Shown piece after piece: positions 8,984-16,964 of a DNA stretch of 64,000 bases. The stretch is from Chlorogloeopsis sp. ULAP01. Lineage in GTDB: Bacteria; Cyanobacteriota; Cyanobacteriia; Cyanobacteriales; Nostocaceae. The DNA lies in assembly GCF_030381805.1 (NCBI RefSeq), contig NZ_JAUDRH010000002.1, positions 372,001-436,000 on the forward strand. Direction: 5' to 3'. Numbering within the stretch: the stretch's first letter is position 1; each line of letters begins with the position of its first letter. A program made the position numbers and the translations under genes. The notes beneath the pieces were generated by a model, which saw nothing but the letters and a program-made list of their open reading frames with translations, was not told the DNA's origin and ran no database searches.

Positions 8984-9257
8984 GAGCGATCGCTTTTTCT
9001 GCTGATATTTAAGAATGTAAGAAATTTCCTCTAGTTCCAGTAAAAGCTATGTGTCGGTTTTTCTAAAAGCATCCTGACAAGGCATAACACATGGATACTC
9101 GCTCTCATCCCCAAGTAGTTACAACCCTTGTCCGCTCAAGATTTAACTATATTTTTGTCATAACTGCTTCTGGGCTTGCAAGTATGACGATTGTCAAACT
9201 GGAGTGTTTTTCTTGTGAGTTTGCGAAATTAAAAAGCTAACTCATGAAGCTATAATT

Positions 9258-9917
9258 TTATATCCACACAGCTGCTTTTTCCCAACCTAAACCCTGCCTG
9301 AGCATATTTGGTTCATCTGTTGTTAAGTCCAAAATCGTAGACACTTCATAGCTTGGTTCCTCACCAGTGTCTACAATCACATCAACCAACTTGTCTAAGC
9401 GATCAAACAACTCCGCCCGCGACACTATAGGCTCTATTTCCATTCCCACAATTCCGTCACCCGTCTCATCTGGTGGTAAATGGGCAGAAGTCGAAATAAT
9501 CGGATTTCCCAACGCTGCCAACAACGCTAAACAGACACTGTGATCTGGTACCCTAATTCCAGTAGTTTTTCGCTTCGGATTTTGCACCAGACGCGGCACC
9601 AACTTAGTGGCAGGTAGTAAAAACGTATATGGACCTGGAATTAAATGCTTCATAATCCGATAGGCACTATCGCTGACAACCGCATAAGTCGCCACATTAG
9701 AAAGGGATGAACACAAAAACGTCAGTGGTTTATCATTAGCTAGTTGCTTGATTTTACGTACTCTTTCTACTGCCGACTTCGCATTTAGATCGCAGCCGAT
9801 CGCATAGACTGTATCAGTAGGATAAAGCATGACTGCGCCATCACAGAGCGCCACCTTAATTTCTTCTATTCGGCGAGTTTGGGGATTATCAGGATGAACT
9901 GAGAAAATTTTTGCCAT
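9258..9917 (-). CDS. Sua5/YciO/YrdC/YwlC family protein
   Basis: A 219-aa protein of the YrdC fold, related to threonylcarbamoyl-AMP synthase, which acts in t6A modification of tRNAs. The core runs from MLYPTDTVYAIGCDL through KPLTFLCSSL, PGPYTFLLPAT, GIRVPDH and PIISTSAH. It lacks the C-terminal Sua5 extension. The start is placed at ATG 9917: a longer frame would extend through an inserted palindromic repeat (9968-10034). YciO-like members are less well understood than TsaC, so the catalytic role is moderately sure. Confidence 0.88.
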   Translation of the reverse strand: MAKIFSVHPDNPQTRRIEEIKVALCDGAVMLYPTDTVYAIGCDLNAKSAVERVRKIKQLANDKPLTFLCSSLSNVATYAVVSDSAYRIMKHLIPGPYTFLLPATKLVPRLVQNPKRKTTGIRVPDHSVCLALLAALGNPIISTSAHLPPDETGDGIVGMEIEPIVSRAELFDRLDKLVDVIVDTGEEPSYEVSTILDLTTDEPNMLRQGLGWEKAAVWI

Positions 9918-9967
9918 AGATTTGGTGTGGATAGTGGTTAGTGGCGAATAGCAACTACTAACTACTG

Positions 9968-10034
9968 TACGGGCGGGTTCATAAGATAAATTATCAGTTT
10001 CACCGTTCATATCATCAACAAAACCCGCCCCTAC
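9968..10034. repeat. MITE-like palindromic element
   Basis: GGGCGGGTT (9971-9979) and AACCCGCCC (10022-10030) are perfect inverted ends around 42 bp. Both sides carry similar AACTACTAACTACT / CAACTAACTACT tracts, which resemble a duplicated target. It sits between divergent genes for the YrdC protein and LarC. Confidence 0.6.
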
Positions 10035-10064
10035 CAACTAACTACTAAAACTATTGTATTTTGT

Positions 10065-11405
10065 ATGAGTAAGCTTGCTTATCTTCAATGCCCAACAGGT
10101 ATTTCCGGTGATATGTGCCTGGGAACATTAGTAAGTTTGGGTGTTCCATTGGAATTTTTAATAGAAAAGCTCAATGGTTTGGGAATTGAGCATGAATATA
10201 AATTATGGGCTGAACTTGTCTTGCACAATGGGCAGCAGGCAACGAAAGTTCATGTAGATTTATTACACAATAGCGATCACCAACACAGTCATCAGCACCA
10301 TCATCCTCACCACCGTCACTTGGGCGAAATCGAACAGATGATTCTCAAAGCTGGGTTGCCAGAAAGAGCAGAAAGCTGGAGTTTGACTGTATTTCGGCAA
10401 TTAGCAATTGCAGAGGGAGCAGTGCATGGTATTGCTCCAGAAAAAGTTCACTTTCATGAGGTGGGTGCAGTTGATGCAATTGTAGATATTGTTGGTACTT
10501 GCTTGGGGTTAGATTGGTTAGGCATTGACAGCAATGAACAAGGATTGCCCTTACTTTACTGCTCCGCATTCCCGACTGGTGGAGGAATAGTGCGTGCAGC
10601 CCACGGGCAGATGCCTGTACCAGTGCCAGCAGTGTTGAAGTTGTGGGAAATGCGTGGTTGCCCAGTTTATAGTAACGGTATAGAACGGGAACTAGTCACA
10701 CCCACAGGAGCAGCGATCGCCACAACTTTAGCTCAAAACTTTGGTTCGCCACCCCCAATGACGATCAAAAAAGTCGGACTGGGAGCAGGTTCTTTGAATT
10801 TACCAATTCCTAATATACTACGCCTGTGGTTGGGCGAAGCAGTTGGGCATAAACAGGGTTGGGGGAATGGAGAACAGGGAACTCTTAACGGGGATATATT
10901 ACCTCTAAGCCCAACAAATATATCACACGCTACGAACATTAATCCGACATTAGAAACTATCTCGGTACTAGAAACCCAAATAGATGATTTAAGTCCCCAA
11001 GCGATCGGTTATGTATTTGAAGCATTATTTACTGCTGGGGCGGTGGATGTTTTTACTCAATCTATTGGCATGAAAAAATCTCGTCCAGGGATTTTGCTAA
11101 CTGTAATTTGTCATCCAGAACATTTATCTAATTGTGAATCAATTTTATTCCGTGAAACTACTACTTTAGGAATCAGGCGCTTGACTCAACAGCGAGCCAT
11201 TTTAGAGCGAGAAATGCAATTAGTAGAAACAGAATATGGAGTTGTGCGCGTCAAAGTAGCATGGATGCAACAAGCAGAAAAAAGAATTATAAATAACATA
11301 CAGCCAGAATACGAAGATTGTGCCGAATTAGCAAGAAAACATCAAATTTCTTTGCGTGAAATTCAGAGGATAGCGCTACATAATTGGTATTTTAAAAAGC
11401 CCTAG
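10065..11405 (+). CDS. larC: Nickel pincer cofactor biosynthesis protein LarC
   Basis: A 446-aa protein of the LarC/DUF111 family, the CTP-dependent cyclometallase that inserts nickel into the pincer cofactor of lactate racemase-type enzymes. The N-terminal motif CPTGISGDMCLGTLVSLGVP and the VHFHEVGAVDAIVDIVG segment are diagnostic. A histidine-rich run (residues about 69-86) likely binds nickel. A variable Gly/Asn-rich linker (about 262-300) joins the N- and C-terminal domains. Here both are in one frame, unlike lactobacilli where larC is split by a programmed frameshift. No larA, larB or larE is in the window. Confidence 0.93.
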   Translation: MSKLAYLQCPTGISGDMCLGTLVSLGVPLEFLIEKLNGLGIEHEYKLWAELVLHNGQQATKVHVDLLHNSDHQHSHQHHHPHHRHLGEIEQMILKAGLPERAESWSLTVFRQLAIAEGAVHGIAPEKVHFHEVGAVDAIVDIVGTCLGLDWLGIDSNEQGLPLLYCSAFPTGGGIVRAAHGQMPVPVPAVLKLWEMRGCPVYSNGIERELVTPTGAAIATTLAQNFGSPPPMTIKKVGLGAGSLNLPIPNILRLWLGEAVGHKQGWGNGEQGTLNGDILPLSPTNISHATNINPTLETISVLETQIDDLSPQAIGYVFEALFTAGAVDVFTQSIGMKKSRPGILLTVICHPEHLSNCESILFRETTTLGIRRLTQQRAILEREMQLVETEYGVVRVKVAWMQQAEKRIINNIQPEYEDCAELARKHQISLREIQRIALHNWYFKKP

Positions 11406-11422
11406 ACTTCTAGCTCTAGGGC
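11399..11422 (+). terminator. Hairpin overlapping the larC stop
   Basis: GCCCTAGA (11399-11406) pairs perfectly with TCTAGGGC (11415-11422), with an 8-nt loop. The stop codon lies inside the left arm. No T run follows, so it may stabilise the 3' end rather than be a strong intrinsic terminator. Confidence 0.55.
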
Positions 11423-11480
11423 AATTAGTAACACTATCAACTTCAGCTTAAAACTTGATTAACCTCTGTATTGTATTTGT

Positions 11481-11717
11481 CTATTTGTCGCGATCGCTGT
11501 TATGAGAATGCTGACCACCTTTACGACCTATTTCAGACATATGTTCGCGATCTTGACTGACTGTTTCACCTCCTTTTTGACCAGCCTCTTTTGCTTCCTC
11601 TGATGTAAATTCGTGTGCTGTTCCTTTCTCATGAGCAGCTTTTCCGCCTTTGCTGGCAATTTCACGCTGCTTATCCTCATCCATTGATGCAAAGCCCTGT
11701 TTGTTTGAATCTGACAT
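11481..11717 (-). CDS. KGG-repeat stress-induced protein
   Basis: A 78-aa very hydrophilic protein with three KGG-type repeats (SKGGKAAHEKG, QKGGETVSQD, RKGGQHSHNSD), like the GsiB/Con-10 family. Members are intrinsically disordered proteins induced by desiccation, salt or general stress. The composition is rich in Lys, Glu, Gly and Ser with no cysteine. A TTTCCT/AGGAAA element just upstream on the minus strand gives a ribosome site. It converges with larC. Confidence 0.88.
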   Translation of the reverse strand: MSDSNKQGFASMDEDKQREIASKGGKAAHEKGTAHEFTSEEAKEAGQKGGETVSQDREHMSEIGRKGGQHSHNSDRDK

Positions 11718-12230
11718 GATTTGTTTCCTAATTTAAAGTAATTGTTTTCAATTACAATCAGAAATTTCCACTTTTCTCGGCATGATGATGAATAGCTATT
11801 TGAAGCTATGTTTTCTCTTCAAAATTGCCACCATTATTTCTATTGAGATAGAAACTTATTGCCTATTGTCTGTTAGTGAGAAAATTTGCCTTACCCTGAA
11901 TGTGGTATAGGTACTGGAAATTCACAAAATTGTTAGCTTTGATCCACGCAATTATTAAGTTTCTTATTACCTGGTTGCAGAGTCTTTTCTCTGGACACAG
12001 CCATAACTGAATTTAGACACTCCTAATTTAGACATCCAAAAATATATCAACGTCTTTCCAAAAGCATAGTTATCAATCCGACTTTAAGCGTATTTACAGG
12101 AAAAATTACCTTGTTATCTATAACTTAAGAGTTACAAAATAAGAATAGATAAATCAATATATCTTGGAGGCAAGGCGAATACCTATGTTGCTGTCACTTG
12201 AAATCAGGTATTGTCTGTCCTTGAAAACTT
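11718..12230. other. Intergenic, no gene seen
   Basis: About 510 nt of AT-rich sequence between divergent genes, so it should contain promoters for both. I see no repeat, riboswitch or open frame that I can support. Confidence 0.5.
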
Positions 12231-12845
12231 ATGACTCAAGAATTTTTTCGTCACAAAAAGCAACTATTTGATCGCTGGGCGCCAAGCTACGACTGGCTAT
12301 TTCCTTCAGTATTTTACCAAGCTATCCACAAGCGGTTACTGGAATATGTTAATTTACCACCCCAAGCAAATGTACTCGATTTGGGTTGTGGTACTGGACG
12401 CCTGCTCACTCGGTTAGCAGATCACTTTCCAGATTTGCACGGTACGGGATTGGATCTATCCTCTCAGATGTTGCGGGTTGCACGGCACAGTAACCGTCAC
12501 CATCCGCGTTTAATTTACATTGAGGGCAAAGCCAAATCTCTTCCTTTTGCTGACGGGCAGTTTGATGCTGTTTTCAATACCATAAGTTTCTTGCATTATC
12601 CCGAACCGAAACAGGTTTTTGCTGAGGTGGCGCGGGTACTAAAAGAAGGTGGATGCTTCTACTTAGTTGACTTCAGCTACTCAAGTCAAACAGAACCTTT
12701 TTCTAAGCTTATGAATGCTGGTGGCATTAGATTCTATAACAAAAACAACCGCGAGCTTTTAGGCTCTTCTTGCGGACTTAAATGTGTAGCTCACCATTAT
12801 TTACTTGGCCCTGTTTTACTTACAATTTTTACTAAATCCGTCTGA
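12231..12845 (+). CDS. Class I SAM-dependent methyltransferase
   Basis: A 204-aa cytosolic methyltransferase with the Methyltransf_11 pattern. Motif I is VLDLGCGTGRLL (residues about 44-55), motif II surrounds GLDLSSQML, and post-motif segments are FDAVFNTISFLHYPE and EVARVLKEGGCFYLVD. It resembles UbiE/MenG-like enzymes but is shorter, and the substrate cannot be read from the sequence. It is monocistronic and convergent with the acetyltransferase. Confidence 0.85.
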   Translation: MTQEFFRHKKQLFDRWAPSYDWLFPSVFYQAIHKRLLEYVNLPPQANVLDLGCGTGRLLTRLADHFPDLHGTGLDLSSQMLRVARHSNRHHPRLIYIEGKAKSLPFADGQFDAVFNTISFLHYPEPKQVFAEVARVLKEGGCFYLVDFSYSSQTEPFSKLMNAGGIRFYNKNNRELLGSSCGLKCVAHHYLLGPVLLTIFTKSV

Positions 12846-12884
12846 GAAAGTTAACAGGTTACAGATAAATTGAATTTTTTCTTT

Positions 12885-13373
12885 TCACTGTTCCCTGTCT
12901 TCTATCCCCTGTTCCCTATGCTGCATAAACACCACAGGAACAATACGTAGTTTTCTGCCTAACTCAGATATTCTAAACTTACTTTGAAGCGATCGCGGTA
13001 AATCTCCCCAAGAAACGGGTACAAAGCCAAAGTGACTGTAAAACTTTGCCAATCGCTTACCTAGACATTCTAAATACAGTGGTTGAGTGGCAGAGTTCAT
13101 CAGATGCTGCGTCAGATAACTCCCCAAACCACGATTCTGCCAAGCTGGTGCTACAACTAAACTGCCAAGTTCTTGAGCATCAGTAAAATTACGTAGCTGT
13201 CCGCAGGCTACTACTTTTGTGTCACATTCAATCACCCAAAATTGTTGCCAACGTATTTGCGTAGGATCTAATTTTGCTGACAGTACTAACCTGCGAATTA
13301 ACCAAATATCAGCAGAAGTTGCTTTGCGGATAATACAAGTATTTGGGAGGGATAAGTTGTTATGTTTAATCAT
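12885..13373 (-). CDS. GNAT family N-acetyltransferase
   Basis: A 162-aa acetyltransferase. The fold is visible from IIRKATSADIWLIRRLV through GQLRNFTDAQELGSLVV to the acetyl-CoA motif APAWQNRGLGSYLTQHLM. I placed the start at ATG 13373; a longer frame exists to 13451, but the extra 26 residues precede the conserved GNAT beginning. The last residues, EQGIEDREQ, are encoded by a short repetitive tract (ttccctgt/ttccctat), a common way repeats add tails to cyanobacterial proteins. Substrate is unknown. Confidence 0.82.
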   Translation of the reverse strand: MIKHNNLSLPNTCIIRKATSADIWLIRRLVLSAKLDPTQIRWQQFWVIECDTKVVACGQLRNFTDAQELGSLVVAPAWQNRGLGSYLTQHLMNSATQPLYLECLGKRLAKFYSHFGFVPVSWGDLPRSLQSKFRISELGRKLRIVPVVFMQHREQGIEDREQ

Positions 13374-13590
13374 TGTGCTGATAAACCCCACGAGCAGTGG
13401 CTGTGTTTGAGAGGCTTTCTTTTGATTGCTTCTAGCAACAAATAGCTGCAAAGATTATTTGAGCAATACTACAACACTCATCCCCAAAAAGCTTCGTCTG
13501 CACTCATCAAGTATTGATGTACAGAACGATTTGACTCTGGTAAGTGCTTCAGCAAAAATTCGAGTCATGAAGCTGGCTTACAACTATATT

Positions 13591-13818
13591 TCAATAGTCA
13601 TACCAATGTTTTACCAATTTTTCAGGCGATCGCTCTGTTTTCTCCTCACTCGTTAGGGCACCAGACTTTTGCAGATTGCAGACTTCAACTTTGACTTTGA
13701 TACCAACTTTTTGATTAACGAGAACGCGAACTTTGACCTTAACAACACCTTTAACTACAACTTTGACTTTGACATCAACTCTGTCTTTCGTCTTGACTAA
13801 AACTTTAACCTTGACCAC
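13591..13818 (-). CDS. Possible Val-Lys alternating low-complexity peptide
   Basis: A 75-codon frame starting at GTG 13818 with a well-placed GGAG (13825-13828 on the opposite strand, 6 nt away). Residues 1-46 alternate Val and Lys (VKVKVLVKTK, DVKVKVVVKG and similar), which would form amphipathic beta strands. The DNA is a degenerate hexamer-like repeat. The C-terminal part looks ordinary and ends in KHWYDY. I do not recognise a family. It may be a real small basic protein or just simple-sequence DNA with a chance ribosome site. Confidence 0.3.
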   Translation of the reverse strand: MVKVKVLVKTKDRVDVKVKVVVKGVVKVKVRVLVNQKVGIKVKVEVCNLQKSGALTSEEKTERSPEKLVKHWYDY

Positions 13819-13900
13819 ATTTTTCTCCTTTCGGAGATTAGATCATCTCTATAACGCTGGCATAAATTCACAGGTTGAACAGTGGTCTAGCATACAATCA

Positions 13901-13923
13901 AGGGGACAGGGGACAGGGGACAG
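13901..13923. repeat. Short tandem repeat, heptanucleotide
   Basis: Three tandem copies of AGGGGAC (13901-13921). This is a common short tandem repeat in Nostoc-type genomes. It is followed by a sequence, GATTTGGGATTGCTATATTAA, close to one at about 16885-16905. Confidence 0.8.
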
Positions 13924-14139
13924 AAATTTTTCATAAATGATTTGGGATTGCTATATTAATTAACCATGCTATAGCTTAATAAATCTTTATCTAAAATTCT
14001 AACAATGTCATCCTTTTGTACAAAGCTTCTTCAGAAATTTTGTAAGTATTGATACTTTTTAGTGGAAAACTTTTTGATATCTATAAAAATTGATTATAAA
14101 AATAATCACCCAAAAACTACTTAGTAATCGGGTAAATAC

Positions 14140-14298
14140 AAATAGCTTCTAGGGTTCCGGTTTAGCACTCCAAAGTTAAACGACTGGTCCAAGAGAGGCA
14201 CCCAGTTTTACAAAAACTGGCTACACGGCGGGAAAAAAGCCCGGGAGGTACATAACAGAATCTCAAACTGTTATGACTTGCCCGGGCTATGGTTTTTG
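14140..14298 (+). promoter_or_regulatory. Guanidine-I (ykkC) riboswitch with terminator platform
   Basis: The conserved aptamer blocks appear in order: CTAGGGTTCCGG (14149-14160), GACTGGTCCAAGAGAG (14182-14197), ACACGGCGGG (14223-14232), then AAAAAAGCCCGGGAGG. These match the guanidine-I riboswitch consensus. The aptamer spans roughly 14140-14250. The downstream platform can form a terminator that uses the same GCCCGGG block needed by the aptamer's 3' helix. Binding of guanidine should therefore free transcription of the guanidine hydrolase operon. The next gene encodes a guanidine-hydrolase-type protein, which fits the ligand. Confidence 0.95.
14238..14296 (+). terminator. Riboswitch-controlled intrinsic terminator
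   Basis: AGCCCGGG (14238-14245) pairs with CCCGGGCT (14281-14288). Nested inside, CATAACAG (14251-14258) pairs with CTGTTATG (14268-14275). The stem is followed by ATGGTTTTTG, giving a T run at about 14292-14296. The left arm belongs to the aptamer's last helix, so the two folds exclude each other. Confidence 0.85.
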
Positions 14299-14331
14299 CC
14301 TTGTAAATTTTGAAAATTCTTTTTCCCGGAT

Positions 14332-15525
14332 ATGACTGAGCAATCTTCTAATAACTCCAATTCTCATTTCCAACCACCTGATACACAAGCAAATCGGGCA
14401 TTGGAAAAAGAAGCAAATTTGCCGCTCACGGGTTGGCAGCAGGAAGTTTCTAAAGGATTAGAATTTGGATTAGAAGCAGCAGAAAGTATACGCGATCGCT
14501 CAATTCCGACTTTTTCTCGTGGTGAACTTCCCCATTTTGCCGGGATTAATACTTTTTTAAAAGCACCCTATTTAGAAGATGTGCGGAAAGTTGGTGAATA
14601 CGACGTTGCAATTGTCGGCGTACCCCACGATTCTGGCACAACTTATCGACCGGGGACGCGTTTTGGCCCTCAAGGCATCCGTCGCATTTCAGCATTATAT
14701 ACTCCTTATAACTTTGAATTGGGCGTGGATTTGCGCGAGCAGATTACTCTATGTGATGTCGGTGATATTTTCACCATTCCCGCCAATAATGAAAAATCCT
14801 TCGATCAGATTTCCAAAGGTATTGCCCACATTTTTAGTTCCGGTGCATTTCCCATCATTTTGGGAGGCGATCACTCAATTGGTTTTCCTACAGTTCGGGG
14901 AGTTTGTCGTCATTTAGGCGATAAAAAAGTAGGAATTATTCACTTCGATCGCCACGTCGATACCCAGGAAACAGACTTAGATGAAAGAATGCATACTTGT
15001 CCCTGGTTCCACGCCACAAATATCAAAAATGCTCCGGCGAAAAACTTGGTGCAATTAGGGATTGGTGGCTGGCAAGTACCGCGTCAAGGCGTCAAAGTTT
15101 GTCGAGAAAGAGCCACGAATATTTTAACAGTCACAGATATTACAGAAATGGGGCTAGATGCAGCCGTCAATTTTGCTTTAGAAAGAGCATTAGACGGTAC
15201 AGACTGCGTTTATATCAGCTTCGATATTGACTGCATTGATGCTGGCTTTGTCCCTGGCACTGGTTGGCCGGAACCTGGTGGATTGTTACCACGGGAGGCG
15301 CTATATTTGTTGGGTAAAATTGTCCAAAATGCGCCTGTGTGCGGGCTGGAAGTTGTAGAAGTGTCGCCGCCCTACGATATCAGCGATATGACATCATTAA
15401 TGGCAACGCGAGTAATTTGTGATACGATGGCGCATCTAGTTGTATCCGGACAGTTACCGCGTAAAGAAAAACCTGCATATATTCACCCTGAAGCTCAACC
15501 GCAATTAGTAGAAGAATGGAGGTGA
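14332..15525 (+). CDS. gdmH: Guanidine hydrolase, Ni-dependent ureohydrolase family
   Basis: A 397-aa arginase/agmatinase-fold enzyme expected to hydrolyse guanidine to urea and ammonia. Metal ligands are visible: H181 in GGDHS, D206, H208 and D210 in FDRHVD, and D298 and D300 in SFDIDCID. The segments FDRHVDTQETD and PGTGWPEPGG, plus a long N-terminal extension of about 85 residues, match Synechocystis Sll1077, the known Ni2+-dependent guanidine hydrolase, better than agmatinases. The gene sits directly behind a guanidine riboswitch and is followed within 3 nt by a HypA-like nickel chaperone gene. Older annotations of this family read agmatinase. Confidence 0.92.
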   Translation: MTEQSSNNSNSHFQPPDTQANRALEKEANLPLTGWQQEVSKGLEFGLEAAESIRDRSIPTFSRGELPHFAGINTFLKAPYLEDVRKVGEYDVAIVGVPHDSGTTYRPGTRFGPQGIRRISALYTPYNFELGVDLREQITLCDVGDIFTIPANNEKSFDQISKGIAHIFSSGAFPIILGGDHSIGFPTVRGVCRHLGDKKVGIIHFDRHVDTQETDLDERMHTCPWFHATNIKNAPAKNLVQLGIGGWQVPRQGVKVCRERATNILTVTDITEMGLDAAVNFALERALDGTDCVYISFDIDCIDAGFVPGTGWPEPGGLLPREALYLLGKIVQNAPVCGLEVVEVSPPYDISDMTSLMATRVICDTMAHLVVSGQLPRKEKPAYIHPEAQPQLVEEWR

Positions 15526-15528
15526 ATT

Positions 15529-15891
15529 GTGCACGAAACTGACATGACAAAAGCGCTAATTTTAACAGTAAAAGATTGGTGGGAATCTCAACCAAAACAG
15601 CCTCACATTTCCCAAATTCATTTAATTGTTGGGAAGTTTACTTGCGTTGAACCTGCTAGTTTGCAATTTGCTTTTGAAGTCCAAACACACAACACATTTT
15701 TAGAAGGAGTAAAACTAGTAATTCAAGAAACCTCACTAATCGCCTTTTGTCATCGTTGCCAACAAGAATATTCACCTCAAATTGGGTTGCAATACACCTG
15801 TCCTGATTGTCATTCTCCAATGGAAGATATTCGCTCAGGTAGAGAATTGAAAATTGACAAAATTGAGTACGATTATGCATCAAACTTTTGA
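15529..15891 (+). CDS. HypA-like nickel metallochaperone for guanidine hydrolase
   Basis: A 120-aa protein with the HypA pattern. The N-terminal MHE motif (H2 binds nickel) requires the GTG start at 15529, preceded by AATGGAGG. A zinc hook is formed by C74/C77 (CHRC) and C91/C94 (CPDC). In hydrogenase systems HypA delivers Ni to the enzyme; here the neighbours show it most likely serves the guanidine hydrolase, as described for Synechocystis Sll1078-type accessory proteins. It is 3 nt behind the hydrolase gene and overlaps the next gene by 17 nt. No hydrogenase genes are present. Confidence 0.9.
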   Translation: MHETDMTKALILTVKDWWESQPKQPHISQIHLIVGKFTCVEPASLQFAFEVQTHNTFLEGVKLVIQETSLIAFCHRCQQEYSPQIGLQYTCPDCHSPMEDIRSGRELKIDKIEYDYASNF

Positions 15892-16585
15892 CGCAGCATT
15901 AGGAATTAACTTGCTCCATGCCAATCAACAAGGAGCCGATCACAACCGATCGCATTTTGATGAGTGGGGAATTATTTGTTTCAATATCATGAGTAGTCCC
16001 GGTGCTGGCAAAACAGCACTATTAGAGTGTACCCTAGCAATTTTGAGTAATGAGTTAAAAATTGCTGTGATTGAAGGGGATATGACAACCGATTTAGACG
16101 CAGAGCGCTTGCGGAAATATGGTGTCCCTGTGATTGCAATTAATACGGGACGTTCCTGTCATTTAGATTCCAAAATGGTAGCAGGTGGAATTCATCGATT
16201 GGAACATGAATATAATCCTGCCGAATTTGATTTAGTGTTGATAGAAAATGTAGGTAATTTAGTTTGTCCAGCCGAGTTTGAAGTTGGAGAACACGCCAAA
16301 GTTGCTTTATTGAGTGTGACTGAAGGCGAAGATAAACCGCTCAAGTATCCGATTATGTTTCAAGAAGCAGATTGTCTTTTGATTACCAAAATCGATTTGG
16401 CTCCTTACTTAGATGTCGATATTAGCCGAATTGAAGCAAATGTTCGGCAAATGAATCCTGATGTGACAATTATTCCTATTTCTGCAAAAACTGGCGAGGG
16501 ATTGGAAACTTGGTTTAATTGGGTGCGATCGCAAACTTCACAACAACAGCAAGATGGTGCTTTACACCTGCTAGCTAAAAGTTAG
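15875..16585 (+). CDS. HypB-like GTPase for nickel insertion
   Basis: A 236-aa SIMIBI-class GTPase. The P-loop is SSPGAGKT (residues 40-47), followed by EGDMTTD, and the metal site C95-H96 (NTGRSCHLD) with C131 (GNLVCPA) is intact. The guanine-specificity motif appears as TKIDL. It lacks the long histidine-rich N-terminus of some HypB proteins, but has H2, H15, H23 and H27 near the start. ATG 15875 is chosen over an upstream TTG at 15854. The frame overlaps the HypA-like gene, so translation is likely coupled. It is expected to power nickel loading of the hydrolase. Confidence 0.9.
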   Translation: MHQTFDAALGINLLHANQQGADHNRSHFDEWGIICFNIMSSPGAGKTALLECTLAILSNELKIAVIEGDMTTDLDAERLRKYGVPVIAINTGRSCHLDSKMVAGGIHRLEHEYNPAEFDLVLIENVGNLVCPAEFEVGEHAKVALLSVTEGEDKPLKYPIMFQEADCLLITKIDLAPYLDVDISRIEANVRQMNPDVTIIPISAKTGEGLETWFNWVRSQTSQQQQDGALHLLAKS

Positions 16586-16964
16586 TAAAACTTACGTAAT
16601 TTATTCATCATTTCTAATTCGTATCTCAAATCTTTTCTTTCCTTTCTTTGTGCTCTTTGTGTGCTTCGTGGTTGGTTAAAAACTATAGTTTTCATAGCTT
16701 AGTAACGCATTAAACTTTTGGGAATATTACGTTACGGCTAACACCCTACTAGCATGACTATAGTAGTCCTATCTGATTTATAAAAAATGTTTGTAAGAAC
16801 GTAGATGCCGGAGGCGGCTTCCCGCAGGGTACCACAAAGGACACAAAGTACACGAATAAAAAAGGAAGAAAGAGCTTTATGAATGATTTAGAATTGCTAT
16901 ATCAACCTGGTTTAACCAACATAATCAATACCTCCATCAATGCACAATTTAGTAGTGAGGTACA
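16586..16964. repeat. Repeat-filled gap inside the guanidine operon
   Basis: 379 nt separating the HypB-like gene from the ABC transporter genes. An imperfect inverted repeat, built on TTTGTGCTCTTTGTGTGCTTCG (16632-16670 area) and ACAAAGGACACAAAGTACACGA (16832-16872 area), suggests a non-autonomous insertion. A copy of the TTCCCGCAGGGTA core lies inside it (about 16818-16833). No terminator with a T run is visible, so read-through into the transporter genes is possible. Confidence 0.55.

Noticed and set aside
9918..10037. N-terminal extension of the YrdC frame
   Set aside because: Encoded by an inserted palindromic element; the family starts at the internal ATG (9917).
13374..13451. Upstream extension of the GNAT gene
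   Set aside because: The 26 extra residues precede the conserved GNAT start and lack a ribosome site.
14332..15525. Agmatinase as the function of the ureohydrolase
   Set aside because: The guanidine riboswitch, HypA/HypB-like neighbours and the FDRHVDTQETD and GTGWPEPGG variants favour guanidine hydrolase.
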